Shown: piece by piece, positions 1-5,672 of the stretch
Layout: the number at the start of each line of letters is the position of its first letter
Position numbering within the stretch: the first letter of the stretch is position 1
Origin: an uncultured Gammaproteobacteria bacterium
GTDB lineage: Bacteria; Pseudomonadota; Gammaproteobacteria; Xanthomonadales; Xanthomonadaceae
Direction: 5' to 3'
DNA: 6,998 nucleotides
Assembly: GCA_946885735.1 (NCBI GenBank)
Contig: CAMPGW010000107.1
Span: forward strand, 1 to 6,998
Position numbers and translations under genes: made by a program
Notes under the pieces: generated by a model
Databases searched by the model: none
What the model was told of the DNA's origin: nothing
What the model saw: only the letters and a program-made list of their open reading frames with translations

Positions 1-52
1 ACACGGCCCTCTCAAGGCTGGAACAGGGGTTCGAGTCCCCTAGGGAGCGCCA
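1..52 (+). tRNA. tRNA-Glu (anticodon CTC), 5' end cut off by the window
   Basis: This is the 3' two-thirds of a glutamate tRNA that reads GAG codons. The anticodon stem pairs 4-8 (CGGCC) with 16-20 (GGCTG), with one G-U pair. It encloses a seven-base loop, 9-15, with T at 10 and the anticodon CTC at 11-13. A four-base variable loop (21-24) follows. The T arm is AGGGG/CCCCT (25-29 with 37-41) around the loop TTCGAGT. The acceptor strand is 42-48, the discriminator base is G49, and CCA is encoded at 50-52. The T arm and acceptor resemble bacterial tRNA-Glu. The D arm and 5' acceptor strand lie outside the window. Confidence 0.92.
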
Positions 53-98
53 TTTCCGGTGCGGCGCCAGCGCCCCACTCCACCTCTCGGATGCATCC

Positions 99-422
99 AT
101 GCCTTTCGTCGTCGTCGAGAACTGCATCCGCTGCAAGTACACCGATTGCGTCGAGGTCTGCCCGGTGGATTGCTTCCACGAGGGCCCCAACTTCCTGGTC
201 ATCGATCCCGACGAGTGCATCGACTGCACGCTTTGCGAGCCCGAGTGCCCGGTGAAGGCGATCTACCCCGAGGACGACGTCCCGGCGGGCCAGGAAAACT
301 TCATCGCGCTGAATGCCGAGTTGTCGAAGCAGTGGCCGGTGATCACCGTGCGCATCGACGCGCCCGCCGATGCCGCCGAATGGGACGGCAAGCCGGGCAA
401 GTTGGCCGAGCTCAAGCGCTAG
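99..422 (+). CDS. fdxA: Seven-iron ferredoxin FdxA ([3Fe-4S] + [4Fe-4S])
   Basis: A small cytoplasmic electron carrier of 107 residues, the same length as Azotobacter vinelandii ferredoxin I. The cysteines are at 9, 12, 17, 21, 25, 40, 43, 46 and 50. After Met removal these match ferredoxin I numbering exactly (8, 11, 16, 20, 24, 39, 42, 45, 49). In that family 8, 16 and 49 hold the [3Fe-4S] cluster and 20, 39, 42 and 45 hold the [4Fe-4S] cluster. The N-terminus ([17 protein letters not shown]) and the C-terminal tail (EWDGKPGKL) are also typical. The ATG at 99 is the only start that gives this N-terminus; an ATG at 91 is in another frame. No good Shine-Dalgarno sequence is visible. The gene starts 46 bases after the tRNA with no terminator seen between them, so read-through is possible. 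The redox partner cannot be told from the sequence. Confidence 0.96.
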   Translation: MPFVVVENCIRCKYTDCVEVCPVDCFHEGPNFLVIDPDECIDCTLCEPECPVKAIYPEDDVPAGQENFIALNAELSKQWPVITVRIDAPADAAEWDGKPGKLAELKR

Positions 423-439
423 GCCGCGTCGCCGCGGCC
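422..439. terminator. G+C hairpin between convergent fdxA and bamC
   Basis: GGCCGCG (422-428) pairs perfectly with CGCGGCC (433-439) around the loop TCGC. It begins at the last base of the fdxA stop codon and lies in the 37-base gap before the bamC stop on the other strand. No T run follows on either strand, so it is not a standard intrinsic terminator. It may slow polymerase or protect both 3' ends. In such GC-rich DNA it could also be chance. Confidence 0.35.
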
Positions 440-459
440 CACGCGCCCGCAGGCGGAGT

Positions 460-948
460 TCAGAGTTTCGCCTTCACCTGGGTCATCAGCGCGGCGGCCG
501 CGCCGCCGGTGAGGAAGCGGCCGTCCGCGCTCAACGCCATGAGGCGGCTGCCGCCGTTGCTGTCCTGCACGCGGATCAGGAAATCCACGCCCTGGTAGCT
601 CACGTCGTAGCTGCCCAGCGCTTCCGCGCGGCCATTGATCGTGACGCCCTCGATGCTCTCGAGCGCCGCGCCGATGCGCGGGTAGAGTTCGGTCGCGCTG
701 CCGGAAAGGTTCACGTCCGTCGCGCTTGCCCCCGGCGCCATGCCCGAGGCCGTGGTGACCGCGGGCACGCCGCCGGCAGCGCCGCCTTCCGGCACGCTCA
801 GGCCCGGCGGTACTTCCAGGGGCTGGCTTTCCTTGCTGGCAAGGTAATTGGTCTTGTCCTTGAACCAGCGGCAGCCGCCGGCGGAGGCCAGGGCGACGAC
901 CACGGCGCCGAGCAGCAGCGTGCGCGTGATACGGGAAGTGGAAGTCAT
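460..948 (-). CDS. bamC: Short BamC-like outer-membrane lipoprotein (Bam complex)
   Basis: A 162-residue lipoprotein. A signal peptide (basic residues to R9, hydrophobic 11-23) ends at a lipobox A-G-G-C with Cys26 as the lipid site. The next residue is Arg, not Asp, which favours sorting to the outer membrane. Residues 27-53 (W28, Y35, then PLEVPPGLSVP) look like the extended N-terminal segment by which BamC binds BamD. A Gly/Ala/Thr-rich linker runs over about 54-84, and residues 85-162 fit a single helix-grip fold. E. coli BamC is about twice as long and has two such domains. The start has a strong ribosome site, AGGAGA (complement of 954-959), five bases before the ATG. The gene lies 57 bases behind dapA on the same strand, as bamC (nlpB) does in E. 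coli, so both are probably in one transcript. The assignment rests on position and the N-terminal motif; overall similarity is low and it could be annotated only as a hypothetical lipoprotein. Confidence 0.72.
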   Translation of the reverse strand: MTSTSRITRTLLLGAVVVALASAGGCRWFKDKTNYLASKESQPLEVPPGLSVPEGGAAGGVPAVTTASGMAPGASATDVNLSGSATELYPRIGAALESIEGVTINGRAEALGSYDVSYQGVDFLIRVQDSNGGSRLMALSADGRFLTGGAAAALMTQVKAKL

Positions 949-1005
949 CGGGTTCTCCTGCGGGTGGGTGCCGACGGCAATGCTGCCGAGGCGGCGGTCA
1001 GTCGT

Positions 1006-1896
1006 TCATTGTAGGTCGGATTCGATCTCAAGGCAGAGCGCGTGCATGCGTTCGGCTTCCGCGGCATGGGCGGCCGAGAGCGGCAGCAGCGGCAGCCGCA
1101 GGCCCTCCCCGACGCCCATTCGCGCAAGTAGTGCCTTGACGGGGATCGGGTTGGGCTCGGCCCCGAGGAAGTCGTAAAGCGGTTGCAGGCGGGCGTCGAG
1201 CGAGCGCGCCAGGTCGCCCTCGCCGGCCGCGAGCCACGCGGCCATGCGTGCGAACGCGCGCGGCACGACGTTGGAAGCCACCGAGATCACGCCCGAGCCG
1301 CCGCCGCCCATCGCCCGAACGAAGGTCGGGTCGTCGCCGCTCAACAGCGCGAAACCTGGACGCGCCAGCGCGTACAGGGCGCTCCAGCGCGGCTCGTCGC
1401 CGCGCGCCTCCTTCAGGCCGATGATGCCCTCCACCCCGAGCAGCCCGGCGACCGTCTCCGGCAGCAGGTCGCAGCCGGTGCGGCCGGGCACGTTGTAGAG
1501 CACCACCGGCAGGCCACCCTGCGCCGCCACGGCGCGATAGTGCGCGAGCAGCCCGGCCTGGGTGGGCCGCACGTACGGAGGCGTCACGACCAGGGCGAAG
1601 TCGGCGCCATGGTCCCGGGCCAGGCGCGTCTGCGCGATGGTCTTCGCAGTGCCGGACTGGCCGGTGCCGGCAAGCACCGGGATCCGACCCGCGACCCGGC
1701 CGACGGCCGCACGCAGCAGGCGGCCGTATTCCTGCTCGTCCAGGGTCGCGGCCTCGCCGGTCGAACCGGCCACCACCACCGCCGCCGTGCCGGCCTCGAG
1801 CTGCCGGTCCAGCAGGCGCTCCCAGGCGGCGAAATCGATGTCGCCGGACGCGGTGAACGGCGTCGCCAGGGCGGTGATGCTGCCGGACAGGTGCAT
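1006..1896 (-). CDS. dapA: 4-Hydroxy-tetrahydrodipicolinate synthase DapA
   Basis: Condenses pyruvate with aspartate semialdehyde, the first committed step towards diaminopimelate and lysine, in the cytoplasm. The 296 residues form a complete (beta/alpha)8 barrel of normal length. The Schiff-base lysine is K162 in the IGLKEA segment. Y134 and R139 lie in YNVPGRTG, Y108 in VVTPPY, and the pyruvate-binding loop is GSTGE at 44-48. These correspond to E. coli K161, Y133, R138, Y107 and T44-T45. The first loop threonine is replaced by Ser45. The ATG at 1896 is chosen because MHLSGSITALATPF is the usual family start. No clear Shine-Dalgarno sequence precedes it. The gene is divergent from gcvR and heads the dapA-bamC pair. 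Confidence 0.97.
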   Translation of the reverse strand: MHLSGSITALATPFTASGDIDFAAWERLLDRQLEAGTAAVVVAGSTGEAATLDEQEYGRLLRAAVGRVAGRIPVLAGTGQSGTAKTIAQTRLARDHGADFALVVTPPYVRPTQAGLLAHYRAVAAQGGLPVVLYNVPGRTGCDLLPETVAGLLGVEGIIGLKEARGDEPRWSALYALARPGFALLSGDDPTFVRAMGGGGSGVISVASNVVPRAFARMAAWLAAGEGDLARSLDARLQPLYDFLGAEPNPIPVKALLARMGVGEGLRLPLLPLSAAHAAEAERMHALCLEIESDLQ

Positions 1897-1924
1897 GGGT
1901 CAGCCAGAGGGGTTTTCGCCGCCG

Positions 1925-1954
1925 ATGTTACTTGCGGCTGCAAACCGGCGGCAA
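1925..1954 (-). promoter_or_regulatory. Candidate promoter for dapA-bamC
   Basis: On the reverse strand, TTGCCG (complement of 1949-1954, 4 of 6 to the -35 consensus) stands 18 bases from TAACAT (complement of 1925-1930, 4 of 6 to the -10 consensus). Transcription would begin near 1918, leaving a leader of about 22 bases before the dapA start. It overlaps the candidate gcvR promoter. This is consensus matching only, and GC-rich genomes give many such matches. Confidence 0.4.
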
Positions 1955-1956
1955 GT
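1930..1956. repeat. Imperfect inverted repeat across the dapA/gcvR promoters
   Basis: ACTTGC (1930-1935) is matched by GCAAGT (1951-1956). The pairing continues inward to ACTTGCGGC / GCGGCAAGT with one mismatch and a nine-base centre. The arms cover the -35 regions of both candidate promoters, which is where a dimeric regulator would control both genes. No regulator is identified, and part of the symmetry comes from the two promoters themselves being mirror images. Confidence 0.4.
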
Positions 1957-1961
1957 ATGCT
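1932..1961 (+). promoter_or_regulatory. Candidate promoter for the gcvR-phoH-thiD run
   Basis: TTGCGG (1932-1937, only 3 of 6 to the -35 consensus) lies 18 bases before TATGCT (1956-1961, 4 of 6 to the -10 consensus). Transcription would begin near 1968, about 38 bases before the proposed TTG start of gcvR. No better match is visible in the 109-base divergent gap. Confidence 0.4.
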
Positions 1962-2005
1962 GGCTGGCATCGGGCACACCGGACGTGCCGCCCTGGAAGA
2001 CTGCA

Positions 2006-2566
2006 TTGACCGACACCCCCGCCCGACCCGCCGCCAACGAAAACCACCTGCTGATCAGCGCCTACACGACGCATCCCCAGTCCCCTCTGCTGGCGGTGAC
2101 GCGACGCATCTCCGAGTCCGGTTGCAACCTGGTGGACGCGCGCCTGGCGACGGTCGGCCGCGACGTATCGGTGACGGCGCTGGCGATCGGATCGTGGGAC
2201 GCGGTGGCGAAGCTCGAGGCGCAACTCGGCCGGCTCGAGCGCGAGGAAGGCTTCAAGCTGGTCTGGTACCGCACCGGGCCCAAGCCCGTGCAGTCCAACC
2301 TGCTGCCCTACGTGGTCGAGGTCGTCGCCGCCGACAAGCCCGGCATCCTCTACCAGCTGGCGGATTTCTTCGATCGCCAGGGCATCACCATCGAGAGCCT
2401 GCACAGTTCGCGCTACCGGGCGATGCAGACGGGCGCGGAGATGTTCACCGCCCAGGTCACCATCGGCATCCCGGCCAACATGCACATCGCCGCGCTGCGC
2501 GACGACTTCATGGAGTTCTGCGACCACCTCAACCTCGATGCCATCATGGATCCGATGAAATTCTGA
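2006..2566 (+). CDS. gcvR: GcvR-type double-ACT regulator of glycine cleavage
   Basis: A protein of 186 residues, close to the roughly 190 of E. coli GcvR. There, GcvR acts with GcvA to repress the glycine cleavage operon; it has no DNA-binding domain of its own. Two ACT domains are seen, about 15-88 and 101-176. The first holds GCNLVDARLATVG and GSWDAV, which are GcvR hallmarks. The second holds DKPGI, the usual ACT ligand loop. The start is taken as TTG at 2006 because GGAAGA (1995-2000) lies five bases before it and no ATG in frame is near. The product then begins M-T-D-T, as I recall for Xanthomonas homologues. The reading frame is open further upstream but that part does not look like protein. 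It is divergent from dapA, as in E. coli, and first in its gene run. No gcvA is present here, so its target is inferred from the family. Confidence 0.85.
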   Translation: MTDTPARPAANENHLLISAYTTHPQSPLLAVTRRISESGCNLVDARLATVGRDVSVTALAIGSWDAVAKLEAQLGRLEREEGFKLVWYRTGPKPVQSNLLPYVVEVVAADKPGILYQLADFFDRQGITIESLHSSRYRAMQTGAEMFTAQVTIGIPANMHIAALRDDFMEFCDHLNLDAIMDPMKF

Positions 2567-2592
2567 AACCCGCCAACGACAGGGACCGTTCC

Positions 2593-3990
2593 ATGACGAG
2601 AAGCAAGCGCATCTACGTGCTCGACACCAATGTCCTGATGCACGACCCGACCGCGCTGTTCAAGTTCGAGGAACATGACGTCTTCATCCCGATGATGGTC
2701 CTGGAAGAACTGGACAACGGGAAGAAGGGCCACTCCGAAGCCAGCCGCAACGCCCGCCAGGTCAGCCGCTTCCTCAACGAACTGGTGGAGGCCGCGGGCT
2801 CGAAGCACATCGGCGACGGCATCCCGCTGGTGCAGCCGCAGGGCCTGCAACTGCGCAACCAGCACAGCGCCGGGCGCCTGCACTTCCAGCTAAAGCCGGT
2901 CGAGGCCGGCCAGCGCTTCGGCCAGGTGATGCCGGACAACCTGATCCTGGGTTCGATCCTGCAACTGCGCGCCGACCATCCCGACACGCCGGTGGTGCTG
3001 GTGTCCAAGGACATCAACCTGCGCATCAAGGCCTCGATCTGCGAGATCGTCGCCGAGGACTACGAGAACGATCGCGCGATCGACGACTTCAACCTGCTGT
3101 TCACCGGCGCCACCGAGCTGCCGGTGGACTTCTGGGAACGCCACGAGGGCAACCTGCGTTCGTGGACGGAAAAGGGCCGGACCTTCTACGAAGTCCGCCG
3201 CAAGCCCGACGACGGCTGGTACCCGAACCAGTTCCTGTACCTGCCCGGCGACGACGAAGTGGAATTGAAGGTCGCGCGGCTGGACGGCGACCGCGTCGTG
3301 CTGCAGATCGTGGACGACTATCGCAGCAGCCAGCACCAGGTCTGGGGCATCAACGCGCGCAACCGCGAGCAGAACTTCGCGTTCAACGCGTTGATGGATC
3401 CGGAGATCGACCTGGTCACCCTGCTCGGCACCGCGGGCACCGGCAAGACCTTGCTCGCCCTCGCGGCGGGACTCGCGCAGACCATGGACGTGCAGCGCTA
3501 TCGCGAGATCATCATGACCCGCGCGACGGTGAGCGTCGGCGAGGACATCGGCTTCCTGCCCGGCACCGAGGAAGAGAAGATGACGCCGTGGATGGGCGCG
3601 CTGACCGACAACCTCGAGGTGCTCACGCATACCGAGGACCACGGCGCCTGGGGGCGCGGCGCGACCAACGACCTGCTCGCCTCGCGCATCAAGATCCGCG
3701 CGATGAACTTCATGCGCGGGCGCACCTTCCTCAACCGCTGGGTGATCGTGGACGAGGCGCAGAACCTCACCCCCAAGCAGATGAAGACGCTGATCACCCG
3801 CGCTGGCCCGGGCACCAAGATCATCTGCATGGGCAATGTCGAACAGATCGATACGCCGTACCTGACCGAGACGACCTCCGGCCTGACGTATGCGGTGGAC
3901 CGCTTCAAGTCCTGGGCGCACAGCGCGCACATCACCCTGCGCCGCGGCGAGCGTTCGCGCCTGGCCGACCATGCCTCGGAAGTCCTCTAG
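2593..3990 (+). CDS. phoH: PIN domain-PhoH ATPase fusion (PhoH2/YlaK type)
   Basis: A cytoplasmic protein of 465 residues joining an N-terminal PIN nuclease-like domain (about 5-150) to a C-terminal PhoH P-loop ATPase (about 250-455). PIN acidic residues are in place: D11 in VLDTNVLM, E38/E39 in VLEELD, D115 and D140. The ATPase has Walker A GTAGTGKT at 279-286 (K285), Walker B VIVDEAQN with D387-E388, and a later [11 protein letters not shown] motif. Mycobacterial PhoH2 with this layout is reported as an RNA helicase/ribonuclease, so RNA processing is the likely role, but the substrate is unknown. The ATG at 2593 is chosen because the AGGGA ribosome site (2581-2585) precedes it and the PIN domain starts at once. 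The frame stays open far upstream without coding sense. It lies 26 bases after gcvR and its end overlaps thiD. Confidence 0.93.
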   Translation: MTRSKRIYVLDTNVLMHDPTALFKFEEHDVFIPMMVLEELDNGKKGHSEASRNARQVSRFLNELVEAAGSKHIGDGIPLVQPQGLQLRNQHSAGRLHFQLKPVEAGQRFGQVMPDNLILGSILQLRADHPDTPVVLVSKDINLRIKASICEIVAEDYENDRAIDDFNLLFTGATELPVDFWERHEGNLRSWTEKGRTFYEVRRKPDDGWYPNQFLYLPGDDEVELKVARLDGDRVVLQIVDDYRSSQHQVWGINARNREQNFAFNALMDPEIDLVTLLGTAGTGKTLLALAAGLAQTMDVQRYREIIMTRATVSVGEDIGFLPGTEEEKMTPWMGALTDNLEVLTHTEDHGAWGRGATNDLLASRIKIRAMNFMRGRTFLNRWVIVDEAQNLTPKQMKTLITRAGPGTKIICMGNVEQIDTPYLTETTSGLTYAVDRFKSWAHSAHITLRRGERSRLADHASEVL

Positions 3991-4819
3991 CCGGGTCACC
4001 TGCGCGCTGACCATCGCCGGCTCCGACAGCGGTGGCGGCGCCGGCATCCAGGCCGACCTGAAGACCTTCGCCGCGCACGGCCTGCACGGGTTGTCGGCGA
4101 TCGCCGCGCTGACTGCGCAGAACACCCGCGCGGTGACCGCCGTGCAGGTGCCGCCCGTCGGCTTCCTGCGCACGCAGATCGATGCCTGCTTCGACGATTT
4201 CAAGATTGGCGCGGTGAAGATCGGGATGCTGGCGAACGCGCGCGTCATCCATGCCGTCGCCGACGCCCTCGCCGACTGGCGGCCGCGCCGCGTCGTGCTA
4301 GACCCGGTGATGGTGGCCAGCTCCGGCGCACGCCTGTTGCAGCCGGCGGCCTTGCGGGCGCTGCGCGAGCGCCTGCTGCCGATGGCGGGGCTGCTGACGC
4401 CGAACATCCCGGAGGCGGAACTCCTGCTCGGGCATCCGATCGCCGACGACGCGGCGGCGGACGCGGCGGTAGCGGAGTTGCTTGCGCTCGGCGCGAAGGC
4501 GGTGCTGTTGAAGGGTGGCCACCTGCCTGGGCGAGAGGTGGTGGACCGGCTCGGGGTCGGGCGCCGCCGCCACGTCTTCGTGCATCCGCGATTCGACCTG
4601 GAAGGCCATGGCACGGGTTGCACCCTCGCCTCCTCGGTGGCCGCGCACCTTGCCTTGGGCGCGGACCTGCCCGAGGCCTGCGCCCGCGCCGGTAACTACG
4701 TGCACGGCGCCCTGCGCGCAGGCTACCGACCTGGCCGCGCCAGACTGGTCGTACTGGACCACTTCTGGCGGCAGGCGCCCATGTTTCCCGACAAGACGGC
4801 CGCTCGGAAAAAATCGTAG
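3971..4819 (+). CDS. thiD: Hydroxymethylpyrimidine (phosphate) kinase ThiD
   Basis: Phosphorylates hydroxymethylpyrimidine and its monophosphate to give the pyrimidine half of thiamine. The 282 residues belong to the ribokinase-like fold. The N-terminal motif [16 protein letters not shown] is at 16-31, followed by KIGML, a [10 protein letters not shown] segment, LLKGGH, and GHGTGC with H213 and Cys217 forming the phosphate-binding/anion-hole loop. The sequence aligns through VLDHFW near the end, then carries a short basic tail (KTAARKKS) that E. coli ThiD (266 residues) lacks. The ATG at 3971 is the nearest start before the conserved ALTIAGSDS segment. It overlaps the end of the PhoH gene by 20 bases in a different frame and has only a weak ribosome site, which suggests translational coupling. 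No other thiamine gene is in the window. Confidence 0.94.
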   Translation: MPRKSSSRVTCALTIAGSDSGGGAGIQADLKTFAAHGLHGLSAIAALTAQNTRAVTAVQVPPVGFLRTQIDACFDDFKIGAVKIGMLANARVIHAVADALADWRPRRVVLDPVMVASSGARLLQPAALRALRERLLPMAGLLTPNIPEAELLLGHPIADDAAADAAVAELLALGAKAVLLKGGHLPGREVVDRLGVGRRRHVFVHPRFDLEGHGTGCTLASSVAAHLALGADLPEACARAGNYVHGALRAGYRPGRARLVVLDHFWRQAPMFPDKTAARKKS

Positions 4820-4848
4820 ACTCGCCCCACAACACTGGAGACCGGACC

Positions 4849-5604
4849 ATGCGCAGCGGCAATCCCGCACTCGGCGAGAACACCTTCCTGGACATCGGTT
4901 CGGGCCGCGTCGTCTCGCGCGGCGACGAAACGATGAGCCTCAATGGCACCGTCAACAAGTCCGGCATCCTGCTGGCGCTGATCCTGGTGACGGCGTCCTA
5001 CGTCTGGGGCATGTACGACGGCCCCGAGTCGGCCTCCAGGATCATGCCCTGGGTGGCCATGGGCGGCATCGGCGGCTTCATCGTCGCGCTCATCACCGTG
5101 TTCAAGAAGACCTGGGCGCCGGTCACCGCGCCGGTGTACGCCCTGCTCGAGGGCCTGTTCCTCGGCGGCATCTCGGCGATGTTCGAGGCCCGCTTCCCGG
5201 GCATCGTGATGCAGGCGGTCGGGCTCACCTTCGGAACGCTGGCGGCGCTGTTGCTGGCCTACCGCAGCGGCCTGATCCGCGCCACCGAGAACTTCAAGCT
5301 TGGTGTTGTCGCGGCGACCGGCGGCATCTTCCTGCTCTACCTGGTCAACTTCGGCATGAGCTTCTTCGGCAAGTCCATGCCCTTCATCCACGAAAGCGGC
5401 TGGATGGGCATCGGGTTCAGCGCCTTCGTGGTCATCATCGCCGCGCTGAACCTGGTGCTGGACTTCGACTTCATCGAGAACGGCGTCGAGCAGGGCGCGC
5501 CGAAGTACATGGAGTGGTACGGCGCCTTCGGCCTGATGGTCACCCTGGTCTGGCTGTACCTGGAAATCCTGCGGCTGCTGGCCAAGCTGCAATCCCGCGA
5601 CTGA
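4849..5604 (+). CDS. Bax inhibitor-1/YccA-family inner-membrane protein
   Basis: A 251-residue membrane protein with about seven hydrophobic helices (near 38-55, 66-86, 95-117, 119-138, 151-173, 184-206 and 224-246). The soluble N-terminus holds RSGNPALGENTF and SLNGTVNKSG, typical of the bacterial YccA/Bax-inhibitor branch (the BaxI_1 family, COG4760). Acidic residues E101, D205, D207 and E210 fall in or near helices. In the related BsYetJ, buried aspartates control a pH-dependent calcium leak. Whether this protein conducts calcium is not known from sequence. The start has GGAGA (4837-4841) seven bases before the ATG. It lies 29 bases after thiD with no terminator between, so it is probably the last gene of the run. 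Confidence 0.88.
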   Translation: MRSGNPALGENTFLDIGSGRVVSRGDETMSLNGTVNKSGILLALILVTASYVWGMYDGPESASRIMPWVAMGGIGGFIVALITVFKKTWAPVTAPVYALLEGLFLGGISAMFEARFPGIVMQAVGLTFGTLAALLLAYRSGLIRATENFKLGVVAATGGIFLLYLVNFGMSFFGKSMPFIHESGWMGIGFSAFVVIIAALNLVLDFDFIENGVEQGAPKYMEWYGAFGLMVTLVWLYLEILRLLAKLQSRD

Positions 5605-5624
5605 TCTTCCGATTGGCGATGCAC

Positions 5625-5654
5625 GAAAAAGCCCGGCTCGCGCCGGGCTTTTTC
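5625..5654. terminator. Strong bidirectional intrinsic terminator
   Basis: GCCCGGC (5631-5637) pairs perfectly with GCCGGGC (5642-5648) around the loop TCGC. It is flanked by A5 (5626-5630) and T5 (5649-5653), which also pair, as do G5625 and C5654. Each strand therefore has a stable hairpin followed by a T run. It stands between the stop codons of the Bax-inhibitor-like gene (5604) and icd (5673), which converge, so it should end transcripts from both sides. Confidence 0.93.
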
Positions 5655-5672
5655 ATTGCGCAATCGCTGGCG

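Noticed and set aside
1..52. The tRNA-Glu 3' end as a possible integration site for a mobile element.
   Set aside because: No direct repeat of the tRNA 3' end, integrase or phage-like gene is seen downstream; fdxA and housekeeping genes follow at once.
970..1000. A small hairpin (CGGCA-ATGC-TGCCG) in the dapA-bamC gap.
   Set aside because: The stem is only five pairs with no T run, and such short repeats are frequent in GC-rich DNA.
1183..2592. A 935-residue open frame extends the PhoH gene upstream to 1183.
   Set aside because: The upstream part lies opposite dapA and across gcvR in another frame. It is Arg/Ala/Gly-rich without domains. The PIN domain begins directly after the ATG at 2593, which has its own ribosome site.
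2890..4623. A long reverse-strand open frame (577 residues) opposite phoH and thiD.
   Set aside because: Both opposed genes are clear family members. The antisense product is low-complexity, which is usual for antisense frames in GC-rich DNA.
4784..4822. A possible promoter for the Bax-inhibitor-like gene (A-rich stretch and TAGACT near the thiD stop).
   Set aside because: No -35 hexamer lies at a suitable distance, and the A run is explained by the Lys-Lys codons at the end of thiD.
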